Origin: Wuchereria bancrofti
Taxonomy: Eukaryota > Nematoda > Chromadorea > Rhabditida > Onchocercidae
Assembly (NCBI GenBank): GCA_005281725.1
Contig: SSBO01000012.1
Location: forward strand, 9,213,099-9,277,098
Direction: 5' to 3'
DNA length: 64,000 bases
The notes below the pieces were generated by a model that saw only the letters and a program-made list of their open reading frames with translations, searched no databases and had not been told where the DNA came from. Every line of letters starts with the position of its first letter. Position 1 is the first letter of the stretch. Position numbers and translations under genes: made by a program. Of this stretch, positions 1 to 10,400 are shown in pieces.

Positions 1-357
1 GAATTGCTTCATGTGCTTTTCTAGAAAAGCTTCTGTTTAACAATGGCGGCAGCAGTACCGGTTTATAGCTGCAGCCCCCATTACGGTTTTGCTTGTATCT
101 TGTTAGTTGCATCTTTTGAATACCACTTGATGAATAGGCAGTAATTTCATCCTGTATTTAGAGTGGGAATTCCAGAAATATCTCTTCTTGGACATGAAGT
201 TGAATTAATTCTAAAATAGAGAACAAACTCATTGTTCATGTTTTTTTTTCGAGCAGTTTCATTCATTTTCATTTTCTATTCCGTTGTGGTGCTCATTAAC
301 TCAAAAATTTTTAAATGTATATTTTTTGTTAGTGCAATTTTATACATTTTACTACAG
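1..357 (+). other. Upstream part of the first gene: probable intron with a possible exon tail at its left edge
   Basis: Bases 3-60 are open in one frame (reads IASCAFLEKLLFNNGGSST) and are followed directly by GTTTAT, so they may be the tail of an exon that starts before the window. Its phase does not match the next exon, so this is weak. Bases 232-357 are open in frame with the downstream exon but encode an almost purely F/I/V/Y-rich stretch that ends in a T-rich tract and CTACAG at 352-357. That is what an intron and its acceptor look like, so I do not take the ATG at 232 as the start codon. Confidence 0.35.
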
Positions 358-3300
358 AGAGCTGTGCTTGCCAGTGATACAACAAAGCATACATTGGAAG
401 ATATGAAAAATATAAGCAGTGCAGGAGAAGGTGGAGGAGGAGGAAATGCAAAATTGGAAGATGGGAATCGTCCTGGGGCAACATCACCTAATGTTCCAAA
501 CAGCGATGAGGCAGTATTAAATGTTTCCGCAGTAGCTACCCAAATAAACAATACCAATACGGCAATATCAGATGGTGGTGGTACAACAACTAATTCAGCT
601 CCATTAGCGAAATTTGAAAATTTGGAAACAGCGCTAACAACAACATTAGGTACACATGGGTGTTGCCCAACGGTACCTTATATCTTTAATTCAACGCATC
701 CAAGTTACCGTATCAATAATACTGCAAATGCAGATACTCAACAAACAGAATTGACGCAGGTTTCGTCTATGGATGAAATCCATACGTCTCAGCAACCGTC
801 CATTGCGATGTCTAGGGCATATGAAACAACGAAAAGATCGACTGGTGAACTTGCTTCAGTGACAATACCGAAAGGAGCGGTATTTCATGTTGGTACACCA
901 CCACCAATGCATTTCAGTGATTCGGCTAGTCAAACGGAGTTAATCAGTACACGTGATCCGCTCGACCATATGTTTAGTCCAACGACGTCTTACAACTCCG
1001 ACTGTGATTTTCAGGTTTTTCCTCTTTTTCATTTTCATAAAATAGTTATTGATTTAACAACTCAGTTGTTTTATATATATTAAATTGGCAAAGTTATTAC
1101 CTTCACTTCTTACTATCATATTACATCATCGCTTTATGAAGCATTGTGTCTGCACATCTTGCATTTTCTTGCACTTTTCAGTATGGCTGTGTATTTCAGA
1201 TGTTTTGCGTATGAGCCATCCATATAATTTATCAGTTTGTTATATCAGAATGAATATCTGAAACTATTTTAGTTGCTTGATCCATTTTTATAAAAACTGC
1301 TTGCAGAATGCACCAGTGTGCTTTTATGATATATGTATAATTTCATTCTGTCGTTTTGCGCTTCGTTTCTATCCTGTTTTTCTTTTTTTCTTTGGGAATA
1401 TCTGATGATACTTCCATGCCCTTATATTTGTTGTGGATTTAGGCTCGCGACCAATTTACTTTCTGGTGTTCTGAGGTGATTTTATAGTTTGGAAATTTTT
1501 ATTGATCCTAAAAGGCTCAGAGGAGAGATATCAATTTTTGATTACCTAAGATAAATCAATAGTTACATTTGATAAAAATGGCTCAAAGCGAACGTTATTG
1601 TAGAATATTTTACTATGGGCGCCTCTGAGATAGATTTTCCAACATATTCTTCCAAAATTGGGAAATTTAAATCTTCGTTATATATCATATCAGCTTGTTT
1701 TTACTTTTTAGTTAAAAATTTTACCTCGTAGGATACAATTTATCATTGAATCTTTTTTCGAAAAATATTATCTTCAGTCAAAAATAAAATAGTGGCATCA
1801 CTGGACATCATTCCATTTGAAATGAATTAGAGTTATAGAGATGCTCGAACACTAAACAAGTAGATGCGTGGCTTCTCGAGTAACATTTTTTCATTAATTT
1901 TGAATAAATTTAGGTTAGAAAAGTTTACATGAAAGTTGTAGGGGTTTTTAACCGCTAATCTGTCTTTCTTTGTTAATCCCTGCAAGGTTGAAAGTTTTTT
2001 TGCTTATAAAAATTCTATTAATATAGCATTTTCAATGGAAGGCAGGGCTGAAGTATCAGTGATATCCATCTATCTGCTGCTGTCATGCTCTTTCCGACTT
2101 CTACTTTTTGTAATGTTTATTCTTCTAGAAATTTTACAGCTCTTTTTTTTTTCTCGTTTTGTGTAAAAGGTGTTGAATGCTTGCTAGGCTTAAAAAAATC
2201 TTGTATAATTTGGCGTAATTCATTGTGGAATAAGTGGTAATACTCTTTCACTTTTCTAAAATTGTTCTTAAGTGATTTAAAGGATCGGATTTAAAAGATT
2301 AACCGAAGCGGTTTAAAAATTGTAATCCCAGGCTTTTTTTTAATATAGAAATATCCCTTTTAGTTAATGGCCATATCTTGTAACAACTGTTGTTGTTAGA
2401 AGATATCTTGCGCTACAGACAGCTCTGATGTTACAAATTGAATGCTTTTAAATAAATAGTGCTATTAAAACATCTACAAATATCTCGTAAGCGGTAACAG
2501 TTTTGAATGCAGCTTTTGCACTGAAATTTAGCAAAAGTAATTCTGAGGCTATTTAGGATTCACTGTTTTGCCTTGTGTTGTTTTTATAACTTCCAAGTTT
2601 GTTTTAAAATAGTTCTGTAGTGCTTTCACCTCTTGCGTGTGTGTGTTTGTTTGTTTTTTTTTTTTTCAGCTTTTTACTTGCTTGTGATACATGCTTAACT
2701 GCAGACTCTAGTGCGCATAGTTGAAATGGTCACTGAAAATGATCGAATCCAACAGCTTCTTCTGGGAATGTTAAAAGTAAAGTTCTACTTTACAGAGCTT
2801 ATGCTTTCGTTGATTATGTTATGTGATCCATTCTAAAGTACATGGATCCAAATTTTTGCTTTGAACTACTTTATCAAGATTTGCATGATTGCTTGCTCCG
2901 GCACATCACTACTAACAGATGGTGCACATTCACGCTAAAAATAAGTTACTGTTTGTTGTTTAAATGTTCTTCTAACAGTGGGGTTCACATATTTTACTTA
3001 TTGAGACACTTGAATTATTTTTAGCTTACTTTCCAAATGAATCAGTTAAATAAAATACTCGGATAGAATTGATTATTTATATTAATAATTCAAGACTGTA
3101 GATTTACAATTTATTGAGGTGCATGCATGATGTTTTCATCTTATATTACTGCATGATATCCTCACTACATATCATATGTCTCCATATAGTTGATGCTTAT
3201 TGAGAAAAGCGGCAAATATAAACAGAAAGTTATGGTATTTATCTCTTTCATTATGAAAATCCCTGGATGAAAATTATGATTTGAAAGTTCGAATTAGATA

Positions 3301-4582
3301 AGTATGCATGGGAAGCCTTTATTATTTTGCGTTTTCCCTATTTCAGCTGTATTTTAGGCAGTGAAGAAATTTTTTTTCAATATAGATAACGGCAAGTAAT
3401 ATCCAGCAGGATTCTTTATTTATAAAGAATTTTTCTTTTAGATTATGAAAGTACAGAGTTTATTTTTCATGGATGTTAGGTTTTGTCAATTTAAGAAATT
3501 TTTTCAGTTAGATGAGGAATGTAACGATGAGGACGATGATCCCATATGTTCGCTTTTACAAAGGTATTTATTTTATGTGAATAAGCTCTCTTCTTTAGAT
3601 CTTTATCTTTCAGATTTTGAGCTAACTGTAGAACTTATGCCGTATTTTGATTATTTTACAACCATGAATATGATTATATCAATGTGATTTTTCCTTTAAT
3701 TGACTCTTGTTTGTTGTTATTTCATTGTTTTGTGCCATTATTTTTATATATCATTTATCTGCACCGGAAAGTGAACAGTTCATTTTAAAGACACAAACTT
3801 GAGATGGAACTATTACGCGAGCGACAGAACCGGGAGCTACAGCAAGCACGTTCACGTTTTCGTCATAATTTAAGCAATGGAAATGCATCGTCGACAACAA
3901 CTGGTGGCTATTTGACTCGTTCCGTCGATAGTACTGGAAGTAGCTTACATGCTCCTGTCCACATTCCATATCATCATCCTCTAACCAGTTCTCGTGTCAC
4001 TTCCCAGTTGGCCCTTCCTTCATCGATATCGCTTCCCGGTAGTCCACCACAACATAGTTTTCTTGGACAACATCTTGCACCGTTAAGAGATACCCTTGTA
4101 TGTATTTATTTTATTGTTAATAGTATTTGTTATGAGACTCGTAATCATCTTTGAATTCAGATATTTATATTCGTCATCTTTTTTCCAGTATAGTTTTTGT
4201 TTTCATTCCATCAGTCATTCATTCACTTTTACATTTACTGCAGCCGCGACGAGCATGTGCGGCAACATCGTTGGTTGAATCTGCTCGTCACACATCAGTT
4301 GATGCAGCGTTATCGCGAAGATCAATTCATTACCCTTTGCAAATTAGCAATTATGCAGTTGATCAACATCGCCATTGCTATTGCTATCATCATTATTATA
4401 ATCAGCAACAGCAGCAGGGGAGTAGTAGTTCAGATCATTGTCATTTTTATGGAAGCATTTTGTCAAGACAACCAGTTGCAGCAATTATGCATAGAACCAG
4501 TGCTATCACGGAAGTCGCGCCGTCACTCAATTCCAACATCGAACGTCAGTTGCGTGAAACATTTAGTACACCTCCTCAATAA
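358..4582 (+). CDS. 3' part of a multi-exon gene, unknown function, coiled-coil near C-terminus
   Basis: Five exons join without frame conflict: 358-1014, 2705-2776, 3508-3563, 3791-4097 and 4244-4582 (stop TAA 4580-4582). Phases are 0, 0, 2, 0. Donors are GTTTTT, GTAAAG, GTATTT and GTATGT; acceptors are CTACAG, CTGCAG, TTTCAG, TTAAAG and CTGCAG. The visible product is 476 residues. The first exon is Ser/Thr/Asn-rich and disordered-looking, with a poly-Gly run. The middle exons carry an acidic patch (DEECNDEDDD) followed by a charged helix (HKLEMELLRERQNRELQQ) likely to form a coiled coil. The last exon is rich in His, Tyr, Gln and Ser. No catalytic domain lies in the window; the gene almost certainly continues upstream. 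The layout (disordered linker, acidic patch, short coiled coil, disordered tail) recalls the tail of a large kinase such as WNK, but that is only a guess. Codon use is far less AT-biased than the flanks, which supports real coding sequence. Retaining the intron at 4098 would give a shorter tail ending at 4154. Confidence 0.75.
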
Positions 4583-4785
4583 GATAGTTTATAGTAACGC
4601 TGGACTGTAATGGACTGCTTCACCGTCGCTTTTTATTCTTTTATATGTATATGGACGATATTATTATTACTGAACACGTCATGTCGACAAGCTTAACACA
4701 ATCGTAGCAACTCTATTATTGAATACAACTGACAAAGACAAGGAATTTGATTTATTGGCTAAAGAGACTCTCGGTTATTTGTATA

Positions 4786-4791
4786 AATAAA
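4786..4791 (+). terminator. Poly(A) signal AATAAA for the first gene
   Basis: A canonical AATAAA lies about 205 bases after the stop codon at 4582, a normal 3' UTR length for a nematode gene. The T-rich and AT-rich DNA that follows fits a 3' end. No other better-placed hexamer was seen between the stop codon and this point. Confidence 0.5.
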
Positions 4792-6477
4792 ACATTCAAA
4801 ATTCCGTGTTTATAAATCTTTGCAATCCTTTTCTTAGACTTGCAGTTACATCCATTACATGTTCCATTGCATTAAACAAATGTTAGGTCATAAACACTGT
4901 TGCTAATACAGTTCTATTTAATAGTTTTATTTATTTTTGATTACATTCGTTTTTTTTCGGATGATGCATAGCTTTCCTAGTCCACTTTTTATTTGAAAAA
5001 AAGAATCTTTTTACGAACGAAATGGGAACATAGTTTGCTGTCGCAGCATACGTATTTTATTTGCACAGTCTGTTTTTTTCCTTCCTTTTTATCCTTCCCG
5101 TTCCTCTGACTCAATTTTAGTTTCCCAGGTAAGTTAGAATGAAGAAATTTTTTTCTGGTTTGTAGTATAAGTTAAGAAGTTTGTTCAATCGTAAATCATA
5201 TAAATAAGGCAAAAACACTGCGCAATTCCACTTTTTTTTATCCATAAATGCATTTCCAGAAAATTCAGGAGATTGAGACTGTTATAATTAGTTTGGTGGC
5301 GGCAATACTGGTTGGATGGTGCTCATAGTGGTGATAGTGTTGGGAAAATGGGCAAAGTTGATAGAAAGACGTAGGCATTCCGAATTTCTTGTTCACAAAG
5401 ATGTGATAAGCCGTAGATGAAAGCAATTATTGCTATCATGTTATTGAAATCCACTGATTTTTGTTTATTTACTTGTTTCATTCAATTAATCCTTTTCCAT
5501 TTCTCTTAATTTTGAGCTTTCAGGATAATTTTCGTGTGATTTTTTGTATTTCTTACAGGAAGCAAAGAAAAAAAAGAGTTGTCATTAGTGTGGTTTTAAA
5601 AGCTAAGGAAAAATTTTCAAGACATTGTTTTGTACACCCCATTCTGTGTTGTATTTTCTCTCCTTTTTTTTCCTTTGTTGTTATTGCTTTGGATAAATAG
5701 AAGTTTGCATCATATGGATATCAGTGAATCGGGCTAAATTAAAATTTGAATTTCATATGGCTGTATTTGAATTGTTTGAATAAAATGATATTCTTGCTCT
5801 TTATATGATTGTAATGCAGCCAAGTTTTGTTGTAATATTCGTAAACGTGTCTAAAAAAGCAAAATGATGAACGAATGCCAATTGTTTGTTTATTTCCATA
5901 GATTTTATAAAGCAGATTTTTCGCTCGTTCTTTCAGTTTATACATTTCATCAGGAAAAATTTTCATATTTGAAGTGTTTGAAAGAAAGAATACAGAAATG
6001 ATGAAGGAGTTTTAATAGGTGACAGAGTACTGAAGGTAATATTTTACAATTCCCTTTTTTTTCAAAAATTTTTATGGGGAAATAGAAATGCAAAATAGTT
6101 CCGAAATTTCCCTAGTTTTGTGCTGAAGATAAAATTTTGACTAAAATGGTTGCATCAGTTAGTAAAATCTGCTATTGAATACTGTTTTAACTTTGATAAA
6201 AGATTAAGATTGGAATTTAGAATTAAGGATGGCTGATCTAATTTATGAAATGAATAGAAGGAGTCCTAGAGATTGGAATTCAGGTAGTTTAAACTAGAAC
6301 CTTTAATTATAAAAGAAAAGAGGAGAAAAAAACATGGGGATTTTCTTTTTTTTTTTTTTTAAATGTATTTTAATGCTTGTTTATTGTTAAATGATATCCT
6401 TATAGATTCCAGTATCTCGTGCACTTCGATCATTATTTTAGTTGTGGTTGCTTTCCGAAATGCATCATTGCGGATGG

Positions 6478-6591
6478 TCATGGAATGTCATCAGATGAGA
6501 CAATCGGAATTTCCGTAGTAACCTGTTTTTCTTGTCTGATGGTTTCGCGCAGTGTTTTGTCAAACGATACTACACTATACAGTTTGCATTT
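6478..6591 (-). other. Candidate coding fragment (37 codons plus stop) in a higher-complexity island
   Basis: On the minus strand a frame without ATG runs 37 codons to TGA (complement of 6478-6480). Its composition is strikingly protein-like: it contains FDKTLRETIRQEKQVTTEIP and ends VSSDDIP, with balanced D/E/K/R/T/V in an otherwise F/I/K/N-dominated neighbourhood. It could be a terminal exon of a minus-strand gene, a remnant exon, or chance within a conserved noncoding element. The plus strand over the same bases is also partly open. No clear acceptor with a polypyrimidine tract precedes it, and no partner exons were found. Confidence 0.2.
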
Positions 6592-7569
6592 TTAAGTAAT
6601 CTCATCAGTCATCAAAAGGAAAATACCATAGTTCGTTAAGTGCGTCAATCACTAAAACGATCGGTTATCAAATTTCTCGTATTGTTTTTTTTCTTTCTCT
6701 TTTTCTCTTTCTATCTCTCTCCTTCTATCATGAACTAATTTTGCTCACTGCATCATTATCAATTGAACATTATCATGAATAATGAGTTGATATTTTAACA
6801 GAATTAATGCATTAGTAGTAAATGTGAATATCAATGAATTTTTGGATGATCTTTTAGTCTGCTAACATTTTATCGATGTTTGTAATGAAAAAATTTTTGA
6901 TGAAACTTCAAAATAGAAATAAATGATAGCACGTGAATTGAACTTTGAAATATCACTGATTTCTTAACTTATCGAGTTTCTTTTTTTCGTTAAATTTTTT
7001 GTTAAATCTCACCATTCTCTTAATAATCCTTATGCTAATATTAAATTATTTCATGTTTAATTGATACATTTTTTCAAAAGTAGTGGGCAAAAAAATTACT
7101 AAGCAATCAAACTTGATTCATCAGATAATTATTATTGCCAAAATGAAGTATTTTAAAATTTCATTGGAGCAAAGTTTGAAAGAAAATAATTTTAAAATTA
7201 ATTAATTGAAAAGACTGTTCAATTTTTTGGTATATCAGTCTAATAATGATATGATAATTAATACTATATGAAATAAGTTTATGAATAAACGGATAAAAGT
7301 TTGCATGTAACAGATTGGTTCAATAATTATTAATGTATGATATTTGAAAAGATACGATAAAATGAGATCCTTTTTGCAGCAATTTTTTTAAATGAAGAGA
7401 AATGAGAGCTATTACTATTATAAACCTTTAAGAAAAAGAAATTATTTGAAATGAAATTATTTTATTGATTATAACTTAGTTAACAAGAAATTAACTTATC
7501 AGTGACGCAATAAGTAAAGTCATCTTACTATTTAAATGCTACCAATGGACTTATAACCATTTTACTTTT

Positions 7570-7572
<3 letters not shown>

Positions 7573-7602
<30 letters not shown>
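7573..7602. repeat. (AT)15 microsatellite
   Basis: An uninterrupted alternating AT run of 30 bases in AT-rich intergenic DNA. No associated gene. Confidence 0.9.
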
Positions 7603-7606
<4 letters not shown>

Positions 7607-9419
7607 GAAAATGGGATGAAAAGGAAATTGACACATTTTATTAAATTAAATTTTCCGTTAAAAAATCATATAAAAAAAATTTACTCATTTTCATTGGATT
7701 TCTTTTTTTCCTTATCAAAAACTGATGATATTAATTATTAAAAACAAAAACAAAGAACTGATAAATAAAGCTGATAAGTTACCAGTAGTTGGTAAAATTT
7801 TGTCATTAATTGAAATTATCAGTAAGTGGAATAATTAATGGTGCTAACATCAAATTTGATAATGTGATTTATTAATTTTTCATTTTTTAATATGTAGTAT
7901 CATTAACTTATTTTGATAGATTAATGATGAAGCATATATTCGATAATTATAATTTTTCATTTTCTAATTTCTTTTTTCTTCTTGTTCCTTTTTTTGTTTT
8001 TTTTTTGTTTTCTTTTTTGTTTCTTTGAAATATTTCAAGTCGGAAAATTTGCTTGATGAGCCGGAAAAGAAGATATGATATTCCAGAAATTCTTCAAGTA
8101 AATATGGTTGGACAGAAAAAGAGGAAGTTTAACTGTTGCAATGTTTAGGAAGACCGGTTTTGAAAAATCAGGATATTTGGTTTTTTTTTCCTTTTTTTAA
8201 GGGAGAAGATAAAAATTGAATAACAAGAGGTAATGGAAGAGCGGAATAAGTGATTAGAGATCATAAAATGCTATCTGTTAAGTTAAAACTTAATTTGACA
8301 CGAAATTTGTTTGCATTGGAATATTCCGGATATATTGGTATGAATAAATATGAGGAATCATTCGAAATCTTTCGGTGTAATTATATTGACATTCAATGCA
8401 ATTACAATCACCATACATTGCAACAATAATTTCGTTTAATCTAATATTAAAAAACGAAAAAAAAAGCTGCTGATTTGTGAATGAAAAATTACCAGTTGGT
8501 ATTTGGCATTTATGTGAGAAAAAGAAATCCGATGAAAATTTGTCGAAAGTTTATCTTATTTTAATAATAAAAGAAGCGAAGTTAAAACTTAAAAAATAAT
8601 AATAATAATCAAATGGAATATAAAATTATTATATTATTAGTAATGTCAATAAATTGAATGAAATAATTTGCTGGCTGATACTGTTTCCGTTTTCTGAAAA
8701 TCGGATAAATTGTTTTGTTTGTTAGCATATAACTAAACTACTCGACACATCTCAGTAGGATGAATGTGATGTCTAATCGCACAGTGGATGAATTGTGACT
8801 TGAGCAAATTTAAAATGCATTTAATTCATATGGAAATGATAAATTCAGTCCATTTTTCGTGATTTCAAGACGAGAAGGTGAAATTTCAATTTTTCGGTAT
8901 TTAAAAAAAGCAGCCATATTTTATTACAGACGGAGAAAATTCCATGAAGTCAATTGTAGCAATTAATTAGCTACGTGCTTAAAATAGCTTGTGAGGTTTT
9001 GTATTATGGAAAAAGAAATGAGGTTATTTCAAGCAGCAATACAAAAATATTTAAATTATTTAAATCCAGTAAATTGAATATCTAAGAAAATTCATGCAAT
9101 ACTCGGCACAGATAAGAATTTTATTAAATTTTTTAAACGATAATTTTGTAATAGAAAACAAGAATGGTAAGGATATAATAATTATGAAGTGAAACAAACG
9201 AAAAATATAAAAAGACTCAAGATTGTTAATTAATTTAACTAATTGTACAAAAATAATTTTAAAAAAATTTAAAAAAGGGAAAGTAGAAAAAAACAAAAAA
9301 AAAAGGAAATCAATGGGAAATATGAAATGTAATATATAATTTGTTAGTGATGAAAAAATTTCCAAAATTTCAAATGTAAACAGTGAATTTGAAAAAAAAA
9401 GAAACATATAGTAGCATAA

Positions 9420-9830
9420 GCAGTGGTAATAATAACAGTAACAACAGTAGTAGTAGCAGTAGTAGTGGAAGAAGAATAAATTCATGGATATCTTCACTTA
9501 AAATACAAATAACTATTCATAACCATAAACAAGTATGTTCGGAGATCAAGGAGGTACATATTCATAGGTTGAAAAATGGATACATCAATCTTTTCATTGG
9601 ATTATACGATGGAAATTAAAATTTTTCTTTCTTTTCTTTTTTGATGTTAATAATAACAAATAATATAAATAATAATAATAATAATAATAATAGTGGTAAT
9701 AACAATAATAGTGATAACGATATCAATAATGATTGATAATATTAATAATTTACAGATGGTATTGTTATTGCAGTAATAAGCAATGCCAGTAATAGTAATG
9801 GTAGTAGTAGTAGCAGTAATAGTAGAAGTA
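9420..9830. repeat. Degenerate trinucleotide tracts (AGT, AAC, AAT)
   Basis: Three clusters of imperfect triplets: GTAATAATAACAGTAACAACAGTAGTAG-type at 9420-9475, a TAA/AAT run at 9646-9720, and AGT/AAT triplets at 9781-9830. They give poly-Ser, poly-Asn or poly-Ile frames on both strands that should not be read as genes. The stretch between them (9476-9645) is plain AT-rich DNA. Confidence 0.75.
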
Positions 9831-9895
9831 ACTTCATAGAAAAAGAACAAGGTAAAAAAAAAGTGCCGAAGGCGTTTTTCAGTTTTTTCGGTAGA

Positions 9896-9937
9896 ATGAC
9901 TTATAAACCGAATAAAATAGTGACTGAAACTTGCTGG
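9896..9937 (+). other. Candidate alternative first exon for the secreted Cys/Pro-rich protein gene
   Basis: ATG at 9896 opens 14 codons (MTYKPNKIVTETCW) that end exactly at a strong donor, GTGAGT at 9938. Fifteen bases upstream of the ATG is a good acceptor (GCGTTTTTCAG, ending 9882), suitable for a trans-splice site. The exon ends in phase 0, which matches exon 2 of the downstream gene at 10821, as does the other first exon at 10401. This is inference from splice signals only; nothing shows that it is used. Confidence 0.25.
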
Positions 9938-9976
9938 GTGAGTATGGATGTACGAAAATATAACAGAATGTTAAGG

Positions 9977-10032
9977 ATATATGTGTATGTATGTATGTTT
10001 GTATGTGTGTGTGTATGTTTGTGTGTATGGAT
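9977..10032. repeat. TATG/TG-type simple repeat
   Basis: A degenerate run of TGTATG and TG units about 400 bases upstream of the first exon at 10401. It produces Val/Cys-rich frames on the plus strand and Thr/His-rich frames on the minus strand that I do not take as genes. Confidence 0.7.
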
Positions 10033-10400
10033 ACACAGGCTTTAATAAAGGTAAAGGTAAGGGGGAAGGGGAAAGGAGGTGTGTACGTGGATGTATATCT
10101 GCATGTCTTCAAGATTAGGGTGTATCGAAATCGCGGGTACTTAAAGAAACGACTACAGCTCAAATTAGTATTGAGATTTACCATCCATACGCCTGTGATT
10201 ATTGTTGTTATTTATACTATTTAAATATTTACTATTTTAGTATCATTTACTAACATAGGTTAATATTTCAATTCTATTCACAATCTATACGTTATTTCAC
10301 ACTTTTCCATTTTGTTGTATTTTTTTTGCACCGTATTTCTTAATTTTTTTTAGCCATACGATTAAAATTTCTTTTTGCAATTTAACAAGGATTAGCAAGA

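Larger units (their letters stand above)
4792..9895. other. AT-rich intergenic DNA with microsatellites, no convincing complete gene
   Basis: Mostly A/T homopolymer-rich sequence. Reading frames here encode F/I/K/N/Y-rich chains with no domain. Contents: an (AT)n run at 7573-7602; a higher-complexity island at about 6420-6640 (listed separately); degenerate AGT/AAC/AAT triplet tracts at 9420-9475, 9646-9720 and 9781-9830. The right end may contain the promoter and alternative first exon of the next gene. Confidence 0.6.

Noticed and set aside
232..357. ATG at 232 with a hydrophobic N-terminus, looking like a signal peptide
   Set aside because: The stretch is T-rich, ends in an acceptor (CTACAG at 352-357), and its composition matches intron translation. 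The downstream exon starts in phase at 358.
9060..9497. 145-codon minus-strand frame rich in Phe, Tyr and Cys
   Set aside because: Pure AT-rich and triplet-repeat translation, with no domain and no splice or codon-use support.
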